From NCBI GenBank assembly GCA_022264855.1, contig JABYQU010000031.1:248001-312000 (forward strand): a DNA stretch of 64,000 bases. The letters are read 5' to 3'. Below, one piece after another: positions 1 through 11,297 of this stretch. Source of the stretch: Lenzites betulinus (Eukaryota; Basidiomycota; Agaricomycetes; Polyporales; Polyporaceae). Made by a program: the position numbers and the translations under genes. Every line of letters starts with the position of its first letter. The stretch's first letter is position 1. Below the pieces are notes generated by a model. It was not told where the DNA came from and did no database searches. It saw only the letters and a list, made by a program, of their open reading frames with translations.

Positions 1-96
1 GCGCACTTTAATCCGGCCGGTTCTCTGCTCTGCAGCACACATTCCAGTATCATTATCTATCACTCTCACATCTGTCCATCCGTCGTCGTTCTGCCC

Positions 97-524
97 ATGG
101 CATATGTAGCTTTCTCGACATTCCTTCTCTTTTCGCTTTCGTTCGCTTCGGTTCCTGGGCTCTATTTGCAGAGTCGTGACCGCTGATGTAACTCATCATG
201 ACCGCTATCTTCCCTGGTGCCCGTCCGACGTTGGCCGCAATGCTCCGTGGCGGACCCTCCCATCAACTGCAACTATGACCGCGCGCTCTGCCAACCCACG
301 CGCGTTCTCGACGTCTTCTGCGGAAACCCGCCATCTCAATCTGGTGCCCTTAATGACGCGCCGAACAGCACGATCATCAGCAGAAACGTGAGTGCCATTC
401 CCTCCAAACGGCGTCCTAGCATGGACATGCGCCTACTACGGACAGCCTTGCGGGCCCCTTCTACGATGCCCCTACTGACCGTATCACCCCTCCCGCTGTG
501 CAGATCCGTGAAATCATGCTGTGA
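97..524 (+). pseudogene. Possible broken small secreted-protein gene
   Basis: An ATG at 97 opens a 29-codon frame that reads like a signal peptide (MAYVAFSTFLLFSLSFAS). It then meets TGA at 184 and again at 199. The same frame continues from 202 with a Cys-containing stretch (CNYDRALC, then DVFCGNPP). At 388 there is a good intron (GTGAGT, a CTGAC branch-like site near 476, CTGTGCAG at 503). After it six codons lead to a TGA at 522-524. No splice signal removes the two stops at 184-199. I therefore read this as a decayed or misassembled secreted-protein gene, or as chance. I recognise no family. Confidence 0.15.
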
Positions 525-3025
525 TCGCACGCCAGCCCTCTCCTGAGCCGCGGCCGCAGCCCATCAGGAAGCCCAGCAGGAGTCGCCCACGTGCACCGCC
601 CGCCCTCTCGCTCGGTTTATCGCCGAGGGGGGGGCAGCGGTGGGAGGGAACGGGGGTAGGGAGGCTCGGGGAGGGGGGACGGACAGCGTGGAGGGTTTAA
701 TTTATATGCCCCGGCGCCGGCTGGCGCGGCCCTGAGGGACGGACGGCCGCTGGCGCGCGCCCTGCTTCTGGCGACTCGAACATGGGAAGGCGCCGACAGC
801 ACTCTGCAGCGCGCGCTCTCCCGGCCTCTTCTCTGCTCTTCGCGCACACACGACCTCTGTCCTCGCCATCCACGGATCCGGTTCGTGCCTATTGCCCTGC
901 CCCGCACCCCCGGCTTTACGTCCACATTCTTTCGCCTTCGTCTTCGTCTTCGTGTTCATGTATCTGTTACCCCTGCCCGCCCCATCTCGTTGCAGTCCCA
1001 TCCCATATTATTATGCGGGGCCGCCCGCTTGCATTGCCGTTCCGCACGCCCACACACCCCTTCCCGTCCCTTTCCCCGTCCTTCTCCTTCTCCCGCACCC
1101 AAGCCATTCACGTTTCGCTTCAGTTCACTCTCACTCTCTTCATTCGCACCTCCGCTCCCGCTCCCGCGCCTCCGTTGCTTTCGCGTCCGCCCCTCTCCCG
1201 CAGCACGTACGTACTACGCAGCCCGCCAGTGTATACCTACTACCCCTACCGTCGCCCTAATCCTGATCAGTTCGCATGGACGTCCTCAACCTCCCGGTCC
1301 CAGCTCGAGCCCCAGTCTCGAGTCCCGTCTGCGCGCGGCGCCCGCGGGCACACGCCTGTCACTAGTGTCAGCTTGTCTGTCGGTCTCCGAAGTACTCTAA
1401 CCTTAGGCCCAGGAACGCCCGACTGCTGCTGCTGTTGCTAATAATCCCGACCCGGGCCCCGCCAATCATCCCGACGTCTGTCTCCCCACGACCACGCCGT
1501 CGCCGACTCGCTGCCGTGTCGGCGTGGCTCCAACCCTTGCGACCGCTACGCTGCCGTCCTCGCCGCCGTACACTACGCGCTACGCGCGCGACATATACAG
1601 GGCTGCGCACCACCCGCGCGCGGCCAAATTTTCAGTACTAGTGATTGGACGGCTCCGACGGGTTCAAGAACCTCGCGTCGCGCGTAGCGCGTGGCGAGGT
1701 ATGTGGTAGTATGTGAACGGCCCTGAGATCATCATATAATTACGGGACGCGCCACGCCGTAAACGACAACGTTGCTGCTATAAGCTACTACTTATATATA
1801 CTGCGCGCGATCAGACGCGTCCGATGTTCGAATTAATACTAGTATGTGTCCGCTGCTCACTCGCCTTCACCCGCCCGCCCGACGACGGCGAGCGACGACG
1901 GCACCGGCGCACCAGCGACGACCCCAACGATCGCGCGGCGCGACCCGTCGGTATTATGGCGCGCTGCCGACGCGTGGCGGTATTACCGTGAGCCCCGCGC
2001 GCGTCGAGCGTCGCGACTAAATTGCATTCAATCTTATTCTGTCTGTCTCTGTCTCAACACGGGCCGGCCTGAAACTGTGCAGAGACATTCGCCTGAGACT
2101 CGACATTGACAACTAATGGCACTGAATCAATGGCTGGGGCAGCTTGGCGGGGCGACTTGGAGACGTGTCTTGCCGCCGGCCGGACATGTGTGTACACGCC
2201 ACCGTGACGATGCGTATGGGCGAGATCGACTCAATGAAATGACAAGAGCTTCGAAGTACGCTCGAGTCGGACGGGACGCAGGCGACGTCATGCCATGCCA
2301 TGCTATGCCACTGTCTATCATCTCGTCAAATCTGTCGATTTCATATAGTTGACTGTCGAGTAGTCGGACTAGCTGTATACCGCACCTTTCAGTCTATCTG
2401 CTTCTCTTCTGAGCTGCTGGCGCAGGTGTCGTCGGTATTTATGCAGGCCGCGACGTGATCGCGAGGTTTGCAACTTCCTCCGAGTTGTCTTCCTCGTCTC
2501 GAGTGCCACAGTACGCCGTCTCCGCATGCGATCAGGTCCTAGAAAACCTTCGCGGTCCCACCACCGACGTCCGATCCTACTACGTATGTGTCGGCATGTT
2601 GGATATACGCACGTTCGACAAGGTGCTGACCCGCGCAGACATAGTTATTAGGTTTGTTTTTCGAGGACCAGTGGGGTACGGGACTCACATCGTCAACGTA
2701 TGCGTACACGTTCCGCCGCTTCATCCCGACACGACGCACACATGAGAGATGTCGACAAGCTCAAAAGCCCAAATGGTACGCCGTTCCCACGAAAGCGACG
2801 GATCCCGGAGGCTCAGTCAGCCCCATACTGCCTGCAACACCGGGCTTACTTGCGGTCTGATATAGATACGCTGATCAACAGCCACAATCTCCACTGGCCT
2901 TGACGTCGAGACACCGGCTGCAGTCCGCGAATAAAGACGAGTGAGCACCGATATACCTAATATTGCATATGTTACAGTATACAAGGTCCCACCACATCTC
3001 CATCCAACGGCCGGGTACTCAAAAC
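525..3025. other. GC-rich stretch without a convincing gene
   Basis: The stretch is strongly GC- and CT-rich from about 560 to 1700, with long open frames in several phases that look like compositional artefacts. It is AT-richer around 1720-1830. The only weak gene-like signal is an ATG at 1276. If a poor GTCCCA donor is accepted, it can be spliced to an acceptor ending at 1406 and continue to a TAG at 1707-1709, giving an Ala/Pro/Arg-rich product with no recognisable domain. Nothing else in 1710-3025 has coding character. Confidence 0.4.
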
Positions 3026-4428
3026 TTAAATGCCAGCGCCGCCGGTAACCTCCAGCGTGTGGCCCGAGACAAAGGACGCGAGCGGCGAAGCGAGGCTACA
3101 CACAACCCAGTCAGCGGGACCGCACACACCAGCACAACGGGCAAGGGAACACTCACAAGAGCACCCCGGCGGCGGCCTCGTCGGGCGTTGCTGAGCGCCC
3201 GAGGGGAATGGCAGCGTACGGGTTCGGGCCCTTCGTCTGCCCGGGAATGCCGAGCGCGACCTTCTTCCCGTTCACCTCGATGAAGTCGCCGTTCTCCTTC
3301 GGCGCCGTCAACCTGCATAAACCACGTCCAATCAACTCCGAGTTTCGCGTGTACCGCGGTAGGGGGATCCGGGGCCGGGAACATGGGTACGCACCGTGTC
3401 TGCACAAAGCCGAAAGCGATCGTGTTCGCGCGGACGCCGAACGCGCCCCACTCCTTGCAGATCGTCTTCGTGAGGCCGATGACCGCCGCCTTCGCCGCGG
3501 CGTAGTTCGCCTGGCCGACGTTCCCGTGCAGGCCGGACGTCGAGGACACGTTGATGACCGAGCGGTTCTCCGTGTTGCCCTGCCCCCGCTGTCAGCCTTC
3601 ATTCCGGACGCCCTGGCAGCGACGTGTGTGAATGCGCACCTTGATGCGCATATGCGGCGCGGCGGCGCGGATGAGGCGGAACGGCGCGCGGACGTGCACG
3701 CGCAGGATCACGTCGAACGCGTCGTCCGGCGTCGTGTGCAGCATGCGGTCGTACGTGAAGCCCGCGTTGTTCACGATGTGGTTAATCTTCCCGTATTTCC
3801 TGCGCGCGCCGCCGCGAACATGTCAGTGCCAGGCCCACCGGGACGTAGAAGGCGCGGGGGGACACGTACTTGATGGTGGCCGTGATGACCTTCTCCGGGA
3901 AGTCGTCCGCGCCGACGTCTCCGCCGACAGCGAGCGCGTCGCCGCCCGCAGCCTTGATCTCGTCGACGACCAATTGCGCCTTCGCCTCGTCGAGACTGTG
4001 GCACGCGCGCAATCACATGACAACCACAAGTGAGGCACGACGATCTCTGTCAGTCTCGGTCTCGGCCTCGGACGAGGGGAGGTGGGGACGCACTCGGTGA
4101 CGACGACCTTCGCGCCCTCCTTCGCGAAGAGGAGCGCGGCACTGCGACCGATGCCCTGTGGGACAGCGTGGGTGTGAGCGTCCGTGTCGTGCCTTGGACA
4201 GCGTCATGCTGCGTCCAGTCGCGCGGCCGAAGTCAAACCTACCTGAGCGGCACCTATGGGCAAGTAGAGCAGTGTTCGTGAGCATAACTGAAACCACCCA
4301 AATGTGAAATGCAGCGATGATTTGCGCGGGGGACACGTACCGGTGATAATCGCGACCTCGCCGGCGAGGAGGCCACGGCTGTGGGTGTTCGAGAGGTGGC
4401 CGGAAACCTGCGCGAGACGGTCTGCCAT
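3026..4428 (-). CDS. Short-chain dehydrogenase/reductase (FabG-like)
   Basis: This is a classical SDR oxidoreductase of 285 aa, probably NAD(P)-dependent and related to 3-oxoacyl-ACP reductases. The substrate is not readable. Eight exons join in frame: 4341-4428, 4243-4253, 4094-4155, 3870-3995, 3640-3799, 3395-3579, 3157-3312 and 3026-3095. The cofactor motif is TGAAQGIGRSAA, the structural motif NNAG, and the catalytic residues are the Ser of VSSTSGL and the YAAAK pair. The C-terminus reads LEVTGGAGI, the usual SDR ending. Exon 2 is only 11 nt and encodes part of the glycine-rich cofactor loop, so a missed microexon would destroy the Rossmann motif. The start at 4428 gives about 22 residues before the first beta strand. 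The length is normal for the family. The gene lies tail to head with the next gene upstream, 533 bp away, so it has its own promoter. Confidence 0.9.
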
Positions 4429-4961
4429 TGCGTAGATGTGTGGTGGTGGGTTAGTGACGTGGACGACGACGAGGGCGAGGGGGAAGAGGAGGAGGGAAGA
4501 GAGGGGCAGTATGGGGATATAACGCAGGTGCGCGCGAGATCCGGTACCCCGCTTCCCGGTCCGACGCGCATGTTTACGACGCGCTCCCCCGCACTCGTCA
4601 GGCTCTCCGGCTTTGATCTTCCTCCCGCCCTTCGCCTCTGCCTCATCCATCACCGCCAGATCCCCCTTGGCGTCATCCTCAGCTGATTCAACCGGCTACT
4701 TGACGCACCAGACCTGCTGCCCCGGCCTCCCCGGTCGCTTCACTATAACACCTCCATTCAACGAGTCCATTGGCCTCCACTGTTCATGAATTTCCACGCT
4801 GGATGCAACAAACCCCGACATCGTCCACGACTGTGAGCGCGAGCCGCGCTACGGGCGCGCTGCATAGAAGCATACAACGCATGGGAATAGCAGGTTTACA
4901 GGTTAGAATGTTACAATACACAGAGCGACGTGGTCCAGTGGTACAAAACGTCCCGCAGGCA
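4429..4961. other. Intergenic: SDR promoter and GPALPP gene 3' region
   Basis: This 533-bp gap holds the 5' region of the SDR gene (minus strand) and the 3' end of the next minus-strand gene. I see no additional gene and no strong motif. Confidence 0.5.
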
Positions 4962-6133
4962 TCATAGGAACCCGCTCTTGCCAGACCCAAACCTGTCTCC
5001 CAGGCCCTTCGCCTCGCGAATGAACTTGTCCCGCGTCTTGTCATCCATGAGTCTGCCACCCAGCGACATGTCCCGCCCGTGGTCCCAGAACGCGGGAGGC
5101 TCGTCCTTGTCGCCCGTCTGCGATTTCTCCGCGTCCTTCGCGGCGGACTCACGCTCGTGTTGCGTGAGCAGCGTCGCGCCACGGACCTTCTTCTGTTATG
5201 CGAAGAGCGGTCAGTCGCGCATTCGCCGTGCAGGTCACTCAACATGCTACGCACCGTGTGTTCCTCCACGCCCCTCCGAACTTCGTCCTCGTATTTCTTC
5301 CTCTTGCGCACATCAGGATCATCATCATCTGCATGATCCACATCCGCGGCGCGCCGCCGCTTCCCGGCGACCTCATCAGCAATGCGCTGCTGGCGTTCTG
5401 CAGGTGTCTCGGTCCACAGCGAGTTGTCCGTGTTGCGCGAGGGCTGGGCGGTCCGCGCGAACTGTCGCGGTTTTGTAAGTTTGGTGGGGTCGATGGCTAT
5501 GACGTTCGTTCGTGAGACATGTTGACAGCATGGGGTGGTAAGGAGGACGTACATGCGAGCAGGTCTGAAGACGATGGCGGGACGAGCATCCATTCCTCCC
5601 GCTTCGGCTTCTTGGGTTTCGATGCTTCCTGAACCGAGTGTTAGCGGCTTTGCATCTCGTTCCGTACGGATCACAGAGCGCGCGATGGTTCTGGAGCTAG
5701 ACCGCGAAACGAAATCAACGCACCTCGATCTGTTTCCTCCTCCGTTCTTCCCTCTCCAGGAACTCCTGCACACCATCCTTCTCCTCTTCAGCATAGCCCG
5801 GCGGCAAAGGCCGCGGTCCTACGTCATCGTCGTCCTCTTCCTCCTCGTATCGTGGTCCCGCCATGAAGGGCGGCAGCGTCGGCCCCAGGACCTTCTTCGC
5901 AGTCGAAGCACGAGCGGCAGCAAGGTCTGGGGGAGTGCCGGCGCATAGTCCTCTTCCTCTTCTTCCTCCTCTTCTTGTGCAGCAATAGCAGGAGCAGAGC
6001 GCGAAGGTCCCGACGTGAGATGCAAAGGAATTTGTGGTCCGATGGACGCAGACCCCGCGTCGTCTGAGTTGTCTTCGTCTTTCCGAGACGAGGAAGAGCC
6101 CAAGATGTGGGCGGGGATATCAGGGCCAATCAT
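4962..6133 (-). CDS. GPALPP-motif protein (DUF3752), with apparent frameshift
   Basis: The start MIGPDIPAHILGSSSS and the repeated GPxLPP/GPQIP motifs identify the conserved eukaryotic GPALPP/DUF3752 family, whose members are nuclear and of unclear molecular role. After the first intron the segments SKPKKPKREEWM, DPTKLTKPRQFA and NTDNSLWTETPAERQ are the family's signature. A Lys/Arg-rich acidic region follows, then the C-terminus GRDMSLGGRLMDDK and GSGKSGFL. Introns lie after KKQIE, after SDLLA and after VEEHT. The reading frame breaks in the first exon. Frame one reads DYAPALP up to a run of five C's (plus-strand GGGGG at 5929-5933). The protein then continues as PDLAAARAS in the frame reached only if one more C is present. 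No splice pair repairs this without losing the APALPP motif. It is either a sequencing or assembly deletion in a homopolymer or a recent null allele. Confidence 0.8.
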
Positions 6134-6624
6134 TGTAGTGTGTATGCTGCTTGCAAGGAGGCAGCAGACAGTCCCGGGAGTGAGTGAGCGCGAGAAGACA
6201 ACGGTGGCTGAAGACAAGCAGTTGCGGCGCTGAGCGTTTGCGACTGCTCGTCCGGGACGCGGGCCGCTTTCTCCGATTCCGAGATCTTCGTGAGATCTTG
6301 TCGCGCGGGCTGCTTTCCGCCACAACGCGACTTCAGCTCAAGGCATTATACCGTTGGTCTGTGGTAGGAACAAACTTACGTGCTAGTATACTCCGACGAG
6401 TATTGACCTCATGCCAACATCTAGGAATATACCACCGCGGTTGTCCTACCCCCGCACCGATCTACCAATCGACGCGCTTCATACATTGGAATTTGGCAAA
6501 GCTCGAGTCACTCAAGACCAGGTCTTCGCGGCTCCCGGTTTACCTATATTGAACCGCTGCCATATTCGCGCAATAAAAGCTCCTAGACCCCAGCCCGTTC
6601 GATACCTCCCCCTTCAACCGCTGA
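6134..6624. promoter_or_regulatory. Divergent intergenic region, GPALPP gene / deaminase
   Basis: This 491-bp gap lies between two genes transcribed away from each other, so it must contain both promoters. The 80 bases before the plus-strand ATG at 6625 are C-rich with short CT tracts, as in many fungal leaders. No specific factor site stands out. Confidence 0.5.
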
Positions 6625-7933
6625 ATGGAGACCCACACAGTCGCCGGATACGCCGCAGAGGCCCTCGCGAGCCTCACCCCCTCCCAACTACAGTTCCTCA
6701 AATCCATCCCCAAAGCGGAACTGCACGCACACCTGAACGGCTCGATCCCCTTCCCCGTCCTCCGCCAGCTCGCGCACGAATTCCTCTCCTCCAACAACAA
6801 TCCCGCAGACCCCACCTCCACCTCCGCCTCCGCGTCGACGCTGCCCCCAGACGTGCGCGCCGGCCTCGAGCGGCTCCAAGCAGACGTCGTCCTGAACGAG
6901 ATCAACGACTTCTTCGGGCTCTTCCCCGCGATATACGCCATCACCGCGACGCCCCCCGCGCTCGCGCTCGCCGCGCGCGCCGTGCTCGACTTCTTCCTCG
7001 CCCCCGACCCAAATGCTGGGGGCGCGGCGCAGGCGGCGTACCTGGAGCTGAGGAGCACGCCGCGCGCGACGCCCGCGATGACGCGCATGCAGTACATCGA
7101 GACGGTGCTGGACGAGGTGGAGCGCTTCCCGCCGGAGCGCGCGGCGCTCATCGTGAGCCTGGATAGACGGATGGATAGGGAGACGGCGGCGGAGTGCGTG
7201 CGGTGCGCTGTGCAGTTGAAGGAGGCGGGGCGGCGGGTCGTTGGGGTTGATCTGTGCGGGGACCCGAAGGTGGGTGGGCGGCTTCTGTTCTCTATGTCGG
7301 GGTTGAGTTGGACGGTCGCTGACGATTTGATTATGTGCGCACTAGGCAGGAAACATGGACGAGTTCGCTGAGCACTTCCGCATTGCGAAAGCAGCAGGGC
7401 TCGGCGTAACTCTCCACATCGCAGAGGTCAGTCCCTCAACTCCCATCCCTTTCTCGCGCCCCAAGTCACACCGCTCACTCACCCTTACCAGGTCCCAGAC
7501 TGTCCCCCGAGCGAGACCCTCCGCCTGCTCTCCTACAAGCCCGACCGGCTCGGGCACGCGACCTTCCTCTCCCCAGCCGCGAAGCAGGTCGTGCACACGG
7601 ACGAGATGTGCATCGAGATCTGCCTCTCGTCCAACCTGCTCTGCAAGACGGTGCCCACGCTCGACGCGCACCACCTGCGCTACTACCTCGGGCACGACCA
7701 CCCCGTCGCGATCTGCGTGAGTGCCCTTCCGCTCTCCTCTACTCTCAGTGCTCCCACGTCGAGCCTAAGTTGAACTTACTCGCCGTGGACAGACGGACGA
7801 CATCCTCCCCTTCCGCAACTCCCTCCTGGGCGAGTACGCGCTGCTCCTCGCGCAGCCGCCGCTCGGCCTGGGGCTCACCGAGCCCGAGATCGAAAAGGTC
7901 GCGCGGATGGGCATGAGCTCTAGATTCAAGTAG
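6625..7933 (+). CDS. Adenosine-deaminase-like protein (ADAL type)
   Basis: This is a metal-dependent purine deaminase of 363 aa from four exons (6625-7269, 7346-7426, 7492-7716, 7793-7933). The zinc-binding HxH motif is seen as KAELHAHLNGS near residue 35. It is followed by LELRSTPR, the catalytic LHIAE (His plus Glu), DRLGHAT and the metal-binding Asp of AICTDD. The late motif EICLSSNLLC resembles ADAL proteins, which act on N6-methyl-AMP, more than classical adenosine or adenine deaminases. That substrate assignment is inference. The length is usual for the family. The start at 6625 places about 30 residues before the first motif, as in ADAL. The gene is convergent with the RSC-like gene downstream, with a 318-bp gap. 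Confidence 0.88.
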
Positions 7934-8251
7934 CGTCATCGCGGCGGCGGGGTACTGCACGAGTGACGATTGCGAAAATTGCGCTTCATCTCCGCGCTTG
8001 CCGAGACGCGTTCCCCTCCCGTGCTGAGTTCTATCTGATAGTGAGGCACGGCGGCGTGTGCGATCTGCGGGAAAGCCGCGGTGGTAGGTCGTGCGTCGTG
8101 TCTGTACCAGTGCAGCGGGCAGGGCTTGCAGTTACACCCTCGCCGTCCGGAACCTCGTCCACCAGGCAGCGCCGTAGACCAAAACTTCTTCGTAGTCCTA
8201 GAATATACAAGTATGACAACCATAAGCTACAGTACCTACTCCCTCCCCACT
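7934..8251. other. Convergent 3' intergenic gap
   Basis: This 318-bp region lies between two stop codons that face each other. It presumably contains both polyadenylation regions. I see no gene in it. Confidence 0.5.
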
Positions 8252-11200
8252 CTACACCACCGGACCCTGATCCAATCCATGCTCCCTCATCAACGCCTCC
8301 ATCTGCTCCGTCACTGTCAACGGCATCTTCCTCCGCTTCAGCGCTGCAGACCCAGGGTGAGAGTCATCATCGCCCGCCTCCTCCGCCATAGCGTCGTCGC
8401 CGCCGCTGTCCTGCTGCCGCTTCCGCTTGCGCGCGAGGAACGCGAGGTACTTGAGGCTGTGCCGCGGCGGCGGGACGTGCACGATGTCCACCGGGGGCGC
8501 CGCGAACCACAGCACCTCGTTCGTCTCCGGGTCGCGGTCAAAGTGTCTCGCTGTTCCCCATCGTCAGCAAACCCTCGCCTCATCTAATTCAAGTAAGACA
8601 TAAAGTGAAAACACGTACCAGTTTCCGCAGGAAGCTCCTCAACCGTCGCATTACTCAGCGCAGCAGCGCCCCCCGCCGCCGCATATATCGAGCGGTCCTC
8701 CTGGGGCGCCGCCGCCTGCGCATATTGCGCGTGCGCCGGCGTCATATGCGCATACGCCGTCGCAGCCGGGTACTGCACCGCGGGCTGGGGCGCCGCCAGC
8801 ACCTGCGCCGCCGCCTTCGCCCCGCCCATCCTCTCCGCCTCCGCCCTCGCCGCCGCCCGCCTCTGCGGCCTCTTCCTTGTCCCCGAGCCCGAGCCCGCCG
8901 CCGCCGCCTCCACGCGGTCACGCTCGCCCTCAGTCCTCTCCGGCGCGTCCACGATCCCGCCCGGGCCCTTCACAGCCAGCGCGCCGCCGAGGAACGGGCT
9001 CGGCAGCGCGCGGGGCACGACCGCGCGCTCGAAGGGGTAGATGGGCATGAACGCCTCCGTCTTGCGCACCTCCTCGGGGATGCACGAGTTCCAGTTCTTG
9101 ATCTTGACGAACACGCGCTCGCGGTCGTTGTAGCGCGCGTCGCACACGTACAGCGGCCAGCCGGGGTGCCAGAACGGCGCGCGCGGGCGCCCGCGCAGGT
9201 GCCGCGCCGTGAACTGGCACGCGATCTTCTCGATGATGTCTTCGATCGGGTGGTCGGCGAAGTGGCCTGTGTGCGCGGGGTTAGTGGGTGTGGGACGGGG
9301 ACGGGGAGGAGACGTACTCGTCTTGAAGACTTCTTTTTCCCAGAATTGTCGGCTTGCGGGATGGAACGTCTGGTAGTCTCGGGTGTGAATGTGTTACTTG
9401 CCCCAGGAGAACTGGGCGTACCTGTTCTGGCCGGTAGTACCAGCTCACGCTGACACCAAGCTGCCCCTTCTTCTGGCTGTAGCATGTTCAGCGAACCGTC
9501 GAGATACATGCAAGGAGACAATGCTCACTTATCCTGCAAGGAATAGCATTTGAACACTTGCCCAATAATAGGCCTACTGGGGTCATCGGGGTTACTGAGG
9601 TGCAACCAGTCAGCCAAGCGAATGGTCCACCCCTTGTACTGGACCTCGTCCAGAATCTTCCTGTCCTTCACCGACACGCGGAACATCGTCACCCTATTCT
9701 CGCCCTCGGCCTCATGCAGCGGCTTCGCATACCCCGGCCCCGCGGGCAGCGCCGCAAAATTAGTCGACGACACATACGGCGGCTGTGGCGGCGCCGGAGA
9801 TGTAAGGGCGTGGTAGAGCCTCTGGCGGAGAACCACACATGCCCGTGAGCGACTCGATGCGATCTCGAAAACGCGCGCGCCGCACGCACCTGCAGCACGA
9901 GCACGTTGCCGTACGGCTCGGTGCCGAGTTCATACCACCGCCGCGCCTTCAGAAAGAGCTGCGACATCTCCCGGTCGAACGCCCGCGCCGTCTCATAGTG
10001 CTTCATGCGCGCCCGGCTCTGCGGGCACGTCAGCCGGCACGCTCGCTATATTAACACGAACACGGCCCACGCACCTCTACGAGCCGCAGAGATAGCGGGA
10101 ACTGCAGAAGCGAAGCGAAGCGTGAGCGCCTTTCTACCACACACGCAGCGCGAGAGAGCCCTACATTGAACGGCAGATCCGGGATGCTCGTCTCTTCCGG
10201 GACGGCTTCCAGACTCACCGCGAGGCGGTTCCCGCTGCGTCGCGATTCAGTCCGCGACGTCCCACCAAGCAGCTCTTCGCGCGCGCCGCGCACACGCACC
10301 TCTCGTCCCTATACTTGGAGATCGCGCCGACCGTCTCCACCATGCGGTCCTGTCATATGCGCACATGTCAGCGCGCGGGCCGGGGGGCCAGCTATCCTTG
10401 TTCACGGCGCACTCACGCTATCCAGGTCGTCTGCCCAGCCTACGTCCGCGAGGCCCTCCCAGCGCGGGAGGCCCTTCTCGAGCTGGCGCACGATCTCGTC
10501 GCTCTCCCCGTCGCGCGCGCCGTCGAGGCCGCCCACCTCGGGCTCGGGCGTGCCGCCGCCGTCCACGTCGATCTCGGGCGACGCGGCACGCTCAGGGGAC
10601 GCCTTCGCAGCAGCAGCAGCAGCGGCAGCAGCGGCCTCGGCGGGCTGCGACGGGCCCTGTGGCGTGGGGTCCGCCTTCATGGGCACAGGCGCGGGGGGCT
10701 TCGATGGCGCCTTCTGGGGCTGAGGAGCGGGCTGGGACTTGGACGCGGTTGGCTGCGCTGCGGCACGTTCTTGCTGCTCTTTCTTAGCGTGCACCTTTTG
10801 GGCAGATGAAGAGGGGGCGGAGGTAGGGGGCGCGGGGAGGGCGGTGCGCTGCCTCCATTCGCTGTCCAGAATTCCCTGCAGGGAGGGGCGTTCGGCCCAG
10901 GGGCTGGCTGCAGACGCGTCATATTACTCACCTTGAGCGTGGTCGCGTCCTTCGCGATCTGGCTGCCCGGTTCATTGTAGTAGAGCGCGTTGAGGAACAC
11001 GAGCTGGAGGTCCCGGAACGCGTCGAGGGCGTCCCTGTACTTGTTTTGCGCAAGCGTGGACTTGACGCCGTTGATGCAGCGCGGCTGTGGGATAACCTGT
11101 GGCGCACGGACATTAAGCCTGAGGCGCACAAGACGCAGCGCGCACGGGCGCACCTCGTAGTACTCCGGCCACGACTCCCTGTCGACGAGGTCGAGGAACA

Positions 11201-11297
11201 TGTCCGCGAGCCGCCGTTTTGCGCGTCTGCTTGTTGCGCTTGTCAAGGCGCGGACGACCTCTTCGATCGCAGTCTTTTGCGCCGCACCGAGTGGCAT
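8252..11297 (-). CDS. RSC chromatin-remodeling subunit, Rsc1/Rsc2-like (bromodomains + BAH)
   Basis: Twelve exons join in frame. The N-terminal bromodomain starts MPLGAAQKTAIEEV and includes LADMFLDLVDRESWPEYY and VIPQPRCINGVKS. A long Ala/Pro-rich linker follows (KKEQQERAAAQ and a poly-Ala run). The second bromodomain includes RMVETVGAISKYRD, RLAVSLEAVPEE and AFDREMSQLFLKARRWY. Then comes a BAH domain (DEVQYKGWTIRLADWLHL, RPIIGQVFKCY, VSWYYRPEQTFH, FADHPIEDIIEKIACQF, and VFVKIKNWNSCIPEE after it). The C-terminus is basic and disordered. The order bromodomain-bromodomain-BAH is that of yeast Rsc1/Rsc2, structural subunits of the RSC remodeler. An exon of only 27 nt (10075-10101) encodes the ZA-loop part of the second bromodomain. 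An in-frame extension upstream of 11297 lacks a better start. Confidence 0.88.

Noticed and set aside
782..1441. Long plus-strand open frame in the GC/CT-rich leader region
   Set aside because: Overlapping frames in all three phases are equally open, the product is Ser/Pro/Arg repeats ending in a Cys run, and there is no domain or splice logic.
10166..10723. Plus-strand frame of 185 codons inside the Rsc1/2-like gene
   Set aside because: Antisense shadow of the Ala-rich linker. The minus strand encodes the bromodomains and BAH domain.
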